Shown: piece by piece, positions 1 to 9,036 of the stretch
How positions within the stretch are numbered: the stretch's first letter is position 1
Layout: the number at the start of each line of letters is the position of its first letter
DNA from: Ancylobacter sp. Lp-2
GTDB lineage: Bacteria; Pseudomonadota; Alphaproteobacteria; Rhizobiales; Xanthobacteraceae
DNA length: 64,000 bases
Assembly: GCF_020523795.1 (NCBI RefSeq)
Contig: NZ_JAJALI010000003.1
Span: forward strand, 248,001-312,000
Reading direction: 5' to 3'
Notes under the pieces: model-generated
What the model saw: only the letters and a program-made list of their open reading frames with translations
The model's database searches: none
What the model was told of the DNA's origin: nothing
Made by a program: the position numbers and the translations under genes

Positions 1-1704
1 GCGCCCGCTCAGCGCTTCGGCCTCCTGCGAGGGGGCCGGATCAAGGCTGATGACCGCGAATTCGTCGCCGCCGAGCCGGGCGATCCGTTCGGAATCGCCG
101 ACACAGCCGCGCAGCCGCTCGGCCGCCGCCCGCAACAGCGCATCGCCGACCGGATGGCCGAGCGTGTCGTTGACGTCCTTGAAGCGGTCGAGGTCGAGAT
201 AGAGCAGCGCCAGGCGCACACCCTGTCCGGCGGTGGCGCGCAGCGCGGCCTCGGCACGCTCGCGGAACAGCACCCGGTTCGGCAGGCGGGTCAGGTCGTC
301 ATGATGGGCGAGGAAGCGGATACGGCCCTCGCGCTCGGTGAGCGCCGCATTCTGCCGCTGCGCCTCCTCCGCCGCCTCGGTCGCGCGTGCATTGGCTTCG
401 GCGAGTTCGGCCAGCATGGTCTTCAGCGCGGTGACGTCGGTTCGGATGCCGACGATACCGCCATCGGCGGTGTGGCGCTCCCGCACCAGGATCCAGCGCC
501 CGTCCGGCAGGCGGCGCTCGATGGTCCCGGCGCCACCGCGATGCCACTCGACCATTTCCGTCACGAAGGCATCGACATCGCCGCCGGCATCGGGGAACTG
601 CCCGACCTGCACCCCCTGGCGGATGATGTCCTCATAGCGCGTGCCGGGGAGCAGGAACGGCGCGATCAGCGGATAGACGTCGCGATAGCGCTGGTTGCAG
701 GTGACCAGCCGGTCCTGCTCGTCCCACATCACGAAGCCGTCCGACATCGCGTCGATGGCGTTCAACAGCACCGTGGCCGCCCGCGTGCGCTCGGCGTCGC
801 TCCGCTCGCGCTGACGCAGCGCCACCAGCAGCGCACTCGAAAAGGCGGTGAGCAGCAATCCGCCCAACACGGTCGCGACGACCAGGCGGTCGCGGTCGCG
901 CTGCCAGTCCTCCAGCATCGCCTGCCGGCCAGCGGTGAGCACCACCCGCACATCGTCATAGAGCGAGGCGCGGACCACCGCCAATTGCCGGCCTTCCTCG
1001 CCATGTCCAGCCACCACGAAAACCCGGCCGTCCGGCGTATGGGTCCCGAGCGCGCCCGGAGCGATCTGGCCGGTGCGCAGTTCGTCATGCGGTAGGGCGG
1101 CGATGAGCTGGCCGTTCGGCCGCTCCAGCTGGATCCGCATGCGCGGATCGATGCCGGTTTCGCCGAGCAGTCCCATCAGCGTCGGCAGCGGCACTTCGGC
1201 CACCGGGGTGACGTCCTTCCAGTCGGCGACGATGCGGGAGACGTAGAGCGCCCAGTCGCCGGTGATGCGATTGCGGACCGGGCCGATCAGCGCCGTCGGC
1301 CCGGCGCCGAATTCGGCGGCTCCGAAGGGCAGCGTCCGCCCGTTGCTGCGCGCCCGGGCGGACACCAGGATCCGGCCGGCGGGATTGACCAGCAGCAGGT
1401 CGTGATAGGCTAGGGTCTGGAAATTCACCCCCCGCAGCAGGTCCCCGGCGACCTCCGGCGTTTCCGGCGAGGCCTTGGCCGCCGCGAACAGGGTCGGCAG
1501 GCTGGCCAGCGCGCCGTGAACCTGCAGCAGCTGGCGGTTCAGCGCGTTCTCGACCGCCTGCGCCGTGCGCGTGAGCGAGGTTTCCGCCGCCGCCAGCGCG
1601 CCGCGCTCGCCGCGTTCGAGCAGCGCCGCCATTCCGACCGCCATCACCACCAGAATGATGGCGGTGCCGACAATGACGATCAGCTGGAGGCGGTGCCAGA
1701 TCAT
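1..1704 (-). CDS. Membrane PAS-GGDEF diguanylate cyclase (C-terminus cut by window edge)
   Basis: Predicted inner-membrane enzyme making cyclic-di-GMP from two GTP. Translated on the minus strand it starts MIWHRLQL with a membrane segment at about residues 7-28, then a roughly 245-residue extracytoplasmic sensor region, a second membrane segment (about 273-295), a PAS domain (about 305-420), a short helical linker, and a GGDEF domain from about 466. The signature LGGDEFAVI is intact (GGDEF at 545-549), as is DLTRLPNR at the domain start. I see no RxxD inhibitory site just before the motif. Whether an EAL domain follows is unknown because the gene leaves the window. The start lies 29 bases after the stop of the TRAP binding-protein gene, so the two probably form one transcript, with the binding protein as a likely ligand-sensing partner. 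Confidence 0.88.
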   Translation of the reverse strand, partial: MIWHRLQLIVIVGTAIILVVMAVGMAALLERGERGALAAAETSLTRTAQAVENALNRQLLQVHGALASLPTLFAAAKASPETPEVAGDLLRGVNFQTLAYHDLLLVNPAGRILVSARARSNGRTLPFGAAEFGAGPTALIGPVRNRITGDWALYVSRIVADWKDVTPVAEVPLPTLMGLLGETGIDPRMRIQLERPNGQLIAALPHDELRTGQIAPGALGTHTPDGRVFVVAGHGEEGRQLAVVRASLYDDVRVVLTAGRQAMLEDWQRDRDRLVVATVLGGLLLTAFSSALLVALRQRERSDAERTRAATVLLNAIDAMSDGFVMWDEQDRLVTCNQRYRDVYPLIAPFLLPGTRYEDIIRQGVQVGQFPDAGGDVDAFVTEMVEWHRGGAGTIERRLPDGRWILVRERHTADGGIVGIRTDVTALKTMLAELAEANARATEAAEEAQRQNAALTEREGRIRFLAHHDDLTRLPNRVLFRERAEAALRATAGQGVRLALLYLDLDRFKDVNDTLGHPVGDALLRAAAERLRGCVGDSERIARLGGDEFAVISLDPAPSQEAEALSGR

Positions 1705-1733
1705 CGCTTACCGTTGGCTGCAGCGTTCACCGT

Positions 1734-2807
1734 TCACTTTGCCTTGGCTTCGATGGCGAGGGTTGGGGCGATGTAAGTGTTCCAGGCCTTCACGCAGCCT
1801 TCGCCGCAGCGTTCGATCCAGCGCGGCAGCACCACCTCCCGCAGGAGATGGGCGCGGCGATCCTCGTCGGCGGCCGAGGTCGGCACCAATGTCATCGGTC
1901 GTTTCAGCGGCGTGGTGCAGACGATCTTGCCGGTATTGCAGGCGAGGCCGCGCTGCGTGTCCGCCTCCGCCTGCTGCCAGATGCGGCGCTCAAGATCGGC
2001 GACGCCGGTGCGGATGATGGCTTGCGCATCGGGCGGCAGGGCCTTCCATGCTGTCAAATTGGCGCCGAAGAAGGAGAGCCCCCAGCTGAGTGCCATGGCG
2101 TGCACATGGGTGGTGACCTCCGGGAGCCCGATCTCGAAGCCGCTCAGCGTGCCGGTGATGGCGCAGTCCACCACCCCGTCCTCAAGAGCGTTCGTCATCT
2201 CGGCGAAGGGAACCACCACCGGCACCGCGCCGAGCGCGTTCATCAGCTCGAACTGGGCGATCGACGAGGTCCGCACCTTGCGGCCGGAGAGATCGTCGAG
2301 CCCGGTGAACGGCTTGTCGCAATAGAGCACCTGCGCCGGATAGGCGTAGACCGCCAGCAGCTCGATGCCGTAGCGCGTGCGCAGCACCGTGCCCAGATGC
2401 TCGCGGAACAGGCCCAGCGTCCGGCGCAGCGTCTTCATGTCGGGATTGAGCACCGGCAGATCGACGGCGTTCAGCTCGGGATCGTCGGACGAGGCGATGC
2501 TGAGCAGCACGGTACCGAACGGCACCACGCCGAGGCGCATCAGCTGCAGCATTTCCTGGCCGCGCAGCCCGCCGGCGTCGAAGGATTTGATGGTGGCGGT
2601 GATGCGCCCACCGGAACGCTCGGCGATCTCCTTCTCCCAGAAGGGCTTCTCGAGCTTGGTGAACTGGGTGACGCCGGCGAGGCCGCCGACGATCTGCAGC
2701 TTGATGGTTCCGTCATCGGTCGCAGCCGCCAGCACCACGCCGCCGCACAATACCAGCGCGACCAAGGCAATGAGCACTCGCCGCCACAAACCACCCGGCC
2801 GGCCCAT
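1734..2807 (-). CDS. TRAP transporter substrate-binding protein, DctP/DctP-like family (orphan)
   Basis: Periplasmic solute receptor of the TRAP type, which normally hands carboxylate-like ligands to DctQM permeases. The product (about 357 residues) begins MGRPGG, has a basic stretch and hydrophobic core giving a signal peptide ending near VLAAAT, and shows DctP features such as FDAGGLRGQEM, GRKVRTSS and FAEMTNALEDGVVDCAI. An upstream in-frame ATG at 2879 would add 24 residues without signal character, and a palindrome sits just beyond it, so I chose 2807. No DctQ or DctM gene lies in the window. The diguanylate cyclase follows 29 bases downstream, suggesting the receptor feeds a signalling pathway. 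Ligand unknown. Confidence 0.85.
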   Translation of the reverse strand: MGRPGGLWRRVLIALVALVLCGGVVLAAATDDGTIKLQIVGGLAGVTQFTKLEKPFWEKEIAERSGGRITATIKSFDAGGLRGQEMLQLMRLGVVPFGTVLLSIASSDDPELNAVDLPVLNPDMKTLRRTLGLFREHLGTVLRTRYGIELLAVYAYPAQVLYCDKPFTGLDDLSGRKVRTSSIAQFELMNALGAVPVVVPFAEMTNALEDGVVDCAITGTLSGFEIGLPEVTTHVHAMALSWGLSFFGANLTAWKALPPDAQAIIRTGVADLERRIWQQAEADTQRGLACNTGKIVCTTPLKRPMTLVPTSAADEDRRAHLLREVVLPRWIERCGEGCVKAWNTYIAPTLAIEAKAK

Positions 2808-2887
2808 CACGCCTCCACGTCTCCCCGGCCTCACGTCCCCGTACGCAGCTTTGTGCCACTCTTGCGCATTTTCAGACAATAGGCGCG

Positions 2888-2903
2888 TTCGTGTATACGC
2901 GAA
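2888..2903. promoter_or_regulatory. Near-perfect 16-bp palindrome, candidate operator of the TRAP-receptor/cyclase transcript
   Basis: The bases TTCGTGTATACGCGAA are symmetric at 14 of 16 positions around a GTATAC core. The site lies about 80 bases upstream of the preferred start of the TRAP receptor gene. GntR-family (FadR subgroup) regulators often bind GTATAC-centred palindromes near TRAP genes. That assignment is inference and no such regulator is encoded nearby. Confidence 0.35.
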
Positions 2904-3057
2904 ATAGTCAAACGAATGGCTTGCACATGAGACGATGCGACATCGTCGCGCTTTGTTTTTGCGCGCGTGCGTCCATTATTCTCGCTCGACTTGGGTATCG
3001 GCAGCTTCGCGATGGATGTCACGGCGAGCGCGGCGAGCCTCCGCCCGCGCTGGGGCG

Positions 3058-4278
3058 TCAGAACTCGTCGCGCCGCACCCGAAACTGCTCGGCCGCCAGC
3101 TTGTCGAGCAGGCGCGGCAGGTCGGAAGGATCGCGCAGTTCGACATCGAGCGACACCGAGCTCTCCTTGGCACGGCTCGCCGCCGCCAGCCTTTCGTGGC
3201 GCAGTTCGTAGATGTTGCCGCCCTCGTCGGCCACCACGGCGGTGAGCCGGGCGAGCGCGCCGGGATGGTCCGGCAATTCGGCGCGGATACGCACCATGCG
3301 GCCGGAGCGGGTGAGATGACGCTGGAGCACCGCCACCAGCACGCGGGTGTCGATATTGCCGCCGGAGAGGATCACCCCGACCCGGCGGCCGGCGAACAGC
3401 TCCGGCCGCGCCAGCATGGCGGCAATACCGGCGGCACCGGCGCCCTCGCACAGCGTCTTCTCGATGCCGAGCAGCAGCGCGATCGCCTCCTCGATGGCGT
3501 CCTCGCTCACCACCGCGATCCCGTCGACCCCGTCGCGCACGATGGCGCGGGTGATCTGGCCGGGATCGACGACGGCGATGCCCTCCGCCACCGACGAGCC
3601 CGGCGCCGGCTCGCCGGTATAGCGCCCGACCGCCCGCGCCATGCCGGGAAAGATCTCCGACTGCACGCCGACGATCCGCATGTCCGGCCGCAGCGCCCGC
3701 GCGACCACGGTAGCGCCGGCGATCAGCCCGCCGCCGCCGATCGGCACGGCGAGGGTGTCGAGCATCGGCTGCGCGCGCAGCATCTCCAGCGTCGCCGTGC
3801 CCTGTCCGGCGATGACGGCGAGATCGTCGAAGGGGTGGACGATGGTGCGTCCCTCCTCGCGGGCGAGGCGCGCCATCTCGGCGGCGGCCTCGGCGAAGCC
3901 GGCGCCGTGCAGCACGACCTGGGCGCCATGCTCGCGCACCCGCTCCACCTTGAGGTTGGGCGTAGTGGTCGGCATCACGATGGTGGCGCTCACCCCGGTG
4001 CGGCGGGCGTGATAGGCGACGCCCTGCGCATGGTTGCCGGCCGAGGCGGCGATCACCCCGCGCGCCTTCTCGGCCTCCGACAGCGACAGGAGCTTGTTGA
4101 GCGCACCGCGTTCCTTGAAGGAGGCGGTGAACTGCAGATTCTCGAACTTCAGCCACACCTCGGCGCCGAGCTTTTGCGACAGCGTCTCGGAATGCACGAA
4201 GGGCGTCACCGCCACCGCGCCGGCGATGCGCGCCGCCGCCGCCTCGACATCGCCGAGGCCGATTTCAGGAAAAGTCAC
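3058..4278 (-). CDS. ilvA: Threonine ammonia-lyase (threonine dehydratase) with one ACT domain
   Basis: PLP enzyme deaminating threonine to 2-oxobutanoate, the entry to isoleucine synthesis or threonine catabolism. About 406 residues, the length of the single-ACT class. The Schiff-base lysine lies in TASFKERGAL (K55), the phosphate-binding glycine loop is PIGGGGLIAG (about 179-188), and SAGNHAQGVA is typical. A C-terminal ACT domain starts near VRIRAELPDHPGALARL. The GTG at 4278 was chosen because homology starts right after it; the open frame runs further upstream to 4593 but that part is opposite-strand coding. A LysR gene diverges from it across a 157-base gap and may regulate it. Confidence 0.92.
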   Translation of the reverse strand: MTFPEIGLGDVEAAAARIAGAVAVTPFVHSETLSQKLGAEVWLKFENLQFTASFKERGALNKLLSLSEAEKARGVIAASAGNHAQGVAYHARRTGVSATIVMPTTTPNLKVERVREHGAQVVLHGAGFAEAAAEMARLAREEGRTIVHPFDDLAVIAGQGTATLEMLRAQPMLDTLAVPIGGGGLIAGATVVARALRPDMRIVGVQSEIFPGMARAVGRYTGEPAPGSSVAEGIAVVDPGQITRAIVRDGVDGIAVVSEDAIEEAIALLLGIEKTLCEGAGAAGIAAMLARPELFAGRRVGVILSGGNIDTRVLVAVLQRHLTRSGRMVRIRAELPDHPGALARLTAVVADEGGNIYELRHERLAAASRAKESSVSLDVELRDPSDLPRLLDKLAAEQFRVRRDEF

Positions 4279-4435
4279 GGACTTTCTCGCTCCAGTCGCC
4301 GGTGGTGCCCAACCTATCCCGACGGGTACCGCAGCAATAGTGGGGGGCGAGAGCCCCGGATCGTGGCCCGGAATTTCCAATCCGGCAGCGATCATGCTGG
4401 AATGGCCTACGTTACCGCCACAACGGAAGGGTGCG

Positions 4436-5347
4436 ATGGAACGGCTGGATTGCGACCGCATGCTGGTGGCGGTGCTCGACCTCGGCAGCTTCGCCGCCGC
4501 CGCCCGACGACAGGGCACGTCGAGCGGCCAGGCATCCAAGCTGGTGTCGCGGCTGGAGGCCGAACTCGGCATCCAGTTGATCAAGCGCACCACCCGGGCG
4601 CTGGCGCCGACCGAGGTGGGCGCCGCCTATTACCACCGCATCAAGGCGCTGCTGGAGGAGTTCGACGCGCTCGACGCGGCGGTGCGCAACGCGTCGGGCA
4701 CGCCGACAGGCACGCTGCGCATCACCGCGCCGATGTCGTTCGGCTCGATCCAGCTCACCCCGGCGCTGCTCGATTTCGCCAGCGCCTATCCGGAGATCCG
4801 GCTCGATGTCGGCTTCACCGACCGGGTGGTCGACCTCGTCGAGGAAGGCTACGACGCCGCTGTGCGCATCGGCACGCCGGTCGACAGCAGCCTCGTCGCC
4901 CGCAAGCTGTGCGACGCCCGCGTGGTGCTGGTGGCCGCGCCGGCCTATCTCGCCGCCCGTGGCGCGCCCCTCCGCCCGCAGGATCTCGCCGGCCACGACT
5001 GCATCGTCGACACCAATTTCCGCGATCCGCACAATTGGCGGTTCTCCATCCCGGACGGCGGCACCCTCGACGTGCCGATCGCCGGGCGGCTGCGCTTCTC
5101 CAGCGGCGAAGCCTGCCTCGCCGCCGCCACCGCCGGCCTCGGCATCGCCAATGTGCCGAGCTTCATCGCCGGCCCGCATCTGCGCGCCGGGCTGGTGCAG
5201 CGGCTGCTGTCGGCGAGCGAGCCGCCGCCGCACGGGCTGTTCGCCCTCTATCCGCCGGGACGGCATCTCGCCCTGAAGGTACGGGTGCTGGTCGACTTCC
5301 TCGTCGCCCGCTTTCGCGGCGAGCCGGCCTGGGACCACGGCTGGTAG
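4436..5347 (+). CDS. LysR-family transcriptional regulator
   Basis: DNA-binding regulator of 303 residues, normal for the family. The N-terminal winged helix-turn-helix is evident in LGSFAAAARRQGTSSGQASKLVSRLEAE and the RTTRALAPTEVG wing (roughly residues 8-65), followed by a substrate-binding effector domain beginning TGTLRITAPMSFG. It resembles the CrgA/AaeR-like subgroup. ATG 4436 was chosen because the HTH begins a few residues later; the frame is open upstream but overlaps the divergent ilvA promoter region. Its target is probably ilvA, itself, or the DoxX/yqjG genes that follow on the same strand. This is inference from position. Confidence 0.9.
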   Translation: MERLDCDRMLVAVLDLGSFAAAARRQGTSSGQASKLVSRLEAELGIQLIKRTTRALAPTEVGAAYYHRIKALLEEFDALDAAVRNASGTPTGTLRITAPMSFGSIQLTPALLDFASAYPEIRLDVGFTDRVVDLVEEGYDAAVRIGTPVDSSLVARKLCDARVVLVAAPAYLAARGAPLRPQDLAGHDCIVDTNFRDPHNWRFSIPDGGTLDVPIAGRLRFSSGEACLAAATAGLGIANVPSFIAGPHLRAGLVQRLLSASEPPPHGLFALYPPGRHLALKVRVLVDFLVARFRGEPAWDHGW

Positions 5348-5461
5348 CGCGCCACTCCTTCCATTTCAGAAGGAAACATTCTCGATCGAGCCGGATAATC
5401 ACGCGCGCCCGATGGGAGCAGGATCGCGGCGATTTCCGTTTCCCTCGATAAGGATCCTGTC

Positions 5462-5872
5462 ATGATCGATACGCGCACGGCCCCCTATGCCGTCTTCGTG
5501 CTGCGCCTTGCGCTCGGCATCCTGTTCCTGGCCCATGCCGGGCTGAAGCTGTTCGTGTTCACCCCGGCCGGCACCGCCGGTTTCTTCGGCTCGCTCGGCC
5601 TGCCCGGCTGGCTCGCCTATGTCACCATCGCCTGGGAGATCGTCGGCGCCGTGGCGCTGATCCTCGGCCTGTGGCCGCGCATCGCCGCCCTCGCGCTCAT
5701 CCCGATCCTGCTCGGCGCCATCGTCACCGTGCACGGCCCGGCCGGCTTCTTCTTCACCAATCCGAATGGCGGCTGGGAATTCCTGGCGCTGTGGATCGTC
5801 GGCCTGCTCGCCGTGGCGCTCGGCGGCGACGGTGCGCTGGCGCTGAAGCCCACCACCTCGGCCGCCCGCTGA
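5462..5872 (+). CDS. DoxX-family membrane protein
   Basis: Small integral membrane protein of 136 residues with four hydrophobic segments (about 11-28, 44-66, 70-90 and 100-122) and the DoxX-like motif LAHAGLKLF in the first. DoxX relatives are linked to thiol/quinone redox protection; no biochemical activity can be read from the sequence. It is followed 91 bases later by a glutathionyl-hydroquinone reductase. The same pairing occurs in E. coli (yqjF next to yqjG), which supports a shared role in quinone or electrophile stress. Confidence 0.85.
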   Translation: MIDTRTAPYAVFVLRLALGILFLAHAGLKLFVFTPAGTAGFFGSLGLPGWLAYVTIAWEIVGAVALILGLWPRIAALALIPILLGAIVTVHGPAGFFFTNPNGGWEFLALWIVGLLAVALGGDGALALKPTTSAAR

Positions 5873-5963
5873 CGCGACCGCATCGTCCGCCACCCGAGGC
5901 CGCCGGTATCCGCCGGCGGCTTCCTGCCTTACACAACCGGAACAGACACCGAGGAGCGCAGCC

Positions 5964-6968
5964 ATGCTGGTCGACGGAAAATGGACGGCCGACTGGCATC
6001 CGGTCCAGGCCAAGGACGCCAAGGGCGGTTTCGTGCGCCAGGTGTCCGGCTTCCGCAACTGGGTGACGCCGGACGGCGCGCCCGGCCCCACCGGCGAGGG
6101 CGGCTTTGCCGCCGCGCCCGGCCGCTATCACCTCTATGTCGCGCTGATCTGCCCCTGGGCCTCGCGTGCGCTGATCGCCCGCAAGCTGAAGAAGCTGGAG
6201 GACGTCGTCTCGCTCTCCGTGGTCGAGCCGGCGCTCACCGACGAGGGCTGGCGCTTCGGCACGTCGTCGAGCCTGCCCGGCGCGACGCCGGACACGGTGA
6301 ACGGGGCCACCTATCTGCATGAGCTCTATACCCGCGCCGACCCGCACTACACCGGCCGCGCCACCGTGCCGGTGCTGTGGGACAAGGAGCGCGGCACCAT
6401 CGTCAACAACGAATCCGCCGACATCGTGCGCATGTTCAATTCGGGCTTCGGCGCGCTGGCGGATGCGGGGGTCGACCTCTACCCCGCCGATCTGCGCGAG
6501 GCCATCGACGCGCTGAACGAGCGGATCTATCCGCGCCTCAACAACGGTGTCTACCGGACCGGCTTCGCCACCACGCAGATCGCCTATGAGGAAGCCTTCG
6601 CCGATGTGTTCGGCATGCTGGCGGAGCTGGAGCAGCGCCTCGCCGGCGGCGGGCCGTTCCTGCTCGGCACCCGCTTCACCGAGGCCGACATCCGCCTGTT
6701 CGTGACGCTGGTGCGCTTCGACGCCGCCTATCACGGCCTGTTCAAGTGCAACCTGAGGCGCATCACCGACTACCCGTCGCTGCAGGCCTACATGATGCGG
6801 GTGCTGGACGTGCCCGGCATCCGCGACACCGTGAACATCGACCACATCAAGCGCGGCTATTACTCGATCAAGTCGCTGAACCCGAACGGTATCGTCCCGG
6901 TCGGCCCGGACCTGCCGGGCCTCGCCCCGGTGACGCTCGCCCCGGTGATGCTCGCCCCGTCGAGCTGA
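5964..6968 (+). CDS. yqjG: Glutathionyl-hydroquinone reductase (glutathione S-transferase Xi/Omega type)
   Basis: Cytosolic GST-fold enzyme that removes glutathione from glutathionyl-hydroquinones, recycling quinones. The protein has 334 residues. The catalytic cysteine is in ALICPWASRAL (C63), the typical GS-HQR active site, and the domain order is thioredoxin-like then all-helical (YPRLNNGVYRTGFA, FTEADIRLFVTLVRFD). A good Shine-Dalgarno (GAGGAG) precedes the ATG. The C-terminus ends in a repetitive Pro/Leu/Ala tail (LAPVTLAPVMLAPSS) that I regard as lineage-specific. It follows the DoxX gene and likely shares its transcript. Confidence 0.92.
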   Translation: MLVDGKWTADWHPVQAKDAKGGFVRQVSGFRNWVTPDGAPGPTGEGGFAAAPGRYHLYVALICPWASRALIARKLKKLEDVVSLSVVEPALTDEGWRFGTSSSLPGATPDTVNGATYLHELYTRADPHYTGRATVPVLWDKERGTIVNNESADIVRMFNSGFGALADAGVDLYPADLREAIDALNERIYPRLNNGVYRTGFATTQIAYEEAFADVFGMLAELEQRLAGGGPFLLGTRFTEADIRLFVTLVRFDAAYHGLFKCNLRRITDYPSLQAYMMRVLDVPGIRDTVNIDHIKRGYYSIKSLNPNGIVPVGPDLPGLAPVTLAPVMLAPSS

Positions 6969-7180
6969 GGTCGGCGGCCTGAGCGCCGCCTTGCGACCGA
7001 TCTGAGGCCCATAGCCCGCCCGCGCGCACCTGCCCTCATGGAGAGGCTGTGCGCGACGTCAACCTAACGTCACATACGGACTTGCGGCCGGGCGGCAATC
7101 GTTCCACGCTCCCTACTTGCCGATGATGCTTCTGCCTGCCTTGTCGGGCCGGCAAAGCAGTGCGTATGCGTGAGGGTGAG

Positions 7181-8935
7181 ATGCCGGCGAGGTTTCCTCT
7201 TCTACAGGGCTTTGCGGGCTACAAGGCGCAGTGGCTGGGCCGCGACGCCATGGCTGGCCTCGCCATCGCCGCCGTGGCCATCCCGAGCGCCATCGCCTAT
7301 CCGGCCATCGCCGGCCTGCCGCCGGAAGTCGGCGTCTACGCCTCGATCTTCCCGCTGCTCGGCTATGCGCTGCTCGGCCCATCCCACCGGCTGATCGTCG
7401 GGCCGGACGCCGCGACCATGACGGTGCTCGCCGCCGTCCTCGCCGGCCTCGTCGCACAAAGCCCGACGGCGGACCGCGTCGGCGTCGCCGCCTTGCTGGC
7501 ACTCATCGTCGGCGTCATGTGCGTCGTCGCCAGCGCGCTACGTCTGGGCGCGGTCGCCGCCTTCCTGTCGCGACCGATCCTCATCGGCTTCATCGGCGGC
7601 ATCGCCATCTCCATCATGGTCGGGCAGATCAGCCGCCTCACCGGGCTGAAGGTCTCGTCGGACGGCCTCCTCGAGCCGCTGGTCGATCTCGCGCACCAGT
7701 GGCACGACATCCACTGGCCGACGCTGGCGCTCGGCCTCGGCCTGCTGGCGCTGACCCTGCTGCTGCAACGGCTGAAATCTCCGGTGCCCGGACCGCTGGT
7801 GGTGGTGGTGCTCGGCATCGCCGCCTCCGCCCTGTTCGATTTCGAGGGGCACGGCATCAAGGTGGTCGGCGCGCTGCCGCAGGCGCTGCCCTCGCTTTCG
7901 CTGCCCTCGCCGTCCGGCCTGCCGCTGCAGAACCTGCTGCTGGGCGCCGGCGCGCTGTGGCTGGTGAGCTTCAGCTCCGGCCTCGTCGCCGCCCGCAGCT
8001 TCGGCGCCCGCGAGGGCTTCCCCGTCGATGCCAACCGCGAGCTCATCGGCTTCGGCGGCGCCAATTTCGCCGCCGGCCTGTTCAGCGGATTTCCGGTAAC
8101 GGTTTCGGATTCGCGCACCGCCATCAACCTGTCGGTCGGCGGGCGCAGCCAGATGGCCGGCCTCGTCGCCGCGGCGGCGCTGGCCAGCGTGATGCTGTAT
8201 CTCAACGACGCGCTGCGGCTGCTGCCCGCGCCCGCGCTCGGCGCCATCCTCGTCGCCGCCTCGATCGGACTGCTCGATCTCGGCAGCCTCCGGGAATTGT
8301 GGCGCATCAGCCGCATGGAGTTTGCCTTCGCGCTGATCGGCATGTGGGGTGCGATCAGCCTCGGCGTGCTCAACGGCGTCATCGTCGCGGTGGCCGCCAC
8401 CCTGCTCTATGTGCTGATCAAGGAGATGCGCCCGCACGACGCGCTGCTGGGACGCCGGCCCGGCCGGCCCGGCTTCTACAAGCTGCATCGCTTCAAGGAC
8501 GCCCGGCCGGTTCCCGGCCTCACCATCTTCCTGATCCAGGGCAGCCTGCTGTTCTTCAACGTCGACTACATCCGCGCCCGCCTGCAGGAGGTGATCGACG
8601 CCCTGCCGGCCGACACGCGCTGGCTGCTGCTCGACGCCAGCGCCGTGGTGCAGCTCGACAGCACGGCGGCCGGGATGCTCGACGAGGTGCGCGCCACCCT
8701 CGCCGCGCGCGGCGTCGCCTTCGGCATCACGGAGCTGCACAACACGCCGATGACGCTTTTGGAACGGGCCGGCGTGATCGACCGGATCGGCGCGAACATG
8801 ATGTTCGACGACATCGAGGAGGCCGCCGCCCAGTTCAGCCTCAGGAGTTCCGAGGCGCAACCGCCCGTCATTCCGACGCCATCGCCGACATCTGTTCCGA
8901 CAGCTTCGCCGTCTTCTTCTCCGTTGCGCGGATGA
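7181..8935 (+). CDS. SulP-family anion transporter with C-terminal STAS domain
   Basis: Inner-membrane secondary transporter of the SLC26/SulP family, which moves sulfate, bicarbonate or dicarboxylates. About 584 residues: a core of many hydrophobic segments beginning AGLAIAAVAIPSAIAYPAIAGLPPEVGVYA (typical SulP entry) and a STAS domain from about residue 440 (TIFLIQGSLLFFNVDYIRARL, LLDASAVVQLDSTAAGMLDEV). In-frame GTG 7160 and ATG 7166 also exist; ATG 7181 has GAGGG just upstream and begins at family homology. Substrate cannot be decided. The gene is in the same direction as ppk2 but is separated from it by about 100 bases. Confidence 0.9.
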   Translation: MPARFPLLQGFAGYKAQWLGRDAMAGLAIAAVAIPSAIAYPAIAGLPPEVGVYASIFPLLGYALLGPSHRLIVGPDAATMTVLAAVLAGLVAQSPTADRVGVAALLALIVGVMCVVASALRLGAVAAFLSRPILIGFIGGIAISIMVGQISRLTGLKVSSDGLLEPLVDLAHQWHDIHWPTLALGLGLLALTLLLQRLKSPVPGPLVVVVLGIAASALFDFEGHGIKVVGALPQALPSLSLPSPSGLPLQNLLLGAGALWLVSFSSGLVAARSFGAREGFPVDANRELIGFGGANFAAGLFSGFPVTVSDSRTAINLSVGGRSQMAGLVAAAALASVMLYLNDALRLLPAPALGAILVAASIGLLDLGSLRELWRISRMEFAFALIGMWGAISLGVLNGVIVAVAATLLYVLIKEMRPHDALLGRRPGRPGFYKLHRFKDARPVPGLTIFLIQGSLLFFNVDYIRARLQEVIDALPADTRWLLLDASAVVQLDSTAAGMLDEVRATLAARGVAFGITELHNTPMTLLERAGVIDRIGANMMFDDIEEAAAQFSLRSSEAQPPVIPTPSPTSVPTASPSSSPLRG

Positions 8936-9036
8936 TCGGCGGATACCTCGCGCACCGGTTCTCTGCTACCTTGGTCGAGTGTCCGCCGAAAAATTACGCC
9001 GCAGGCTGCCCAAGAAACTCCAGGGAGTAACGTGTC

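Noticed and set aside
2935..5451. An 838-codon open frame on the plus strand over ilvA and the LysR gene
   Set aside because: Its composition is His/Arg/Gly/Asp-rich without any motif, and it is antisense or out of frame to two genes with clear family signatures. In GC-rich DNA such frames are expected.
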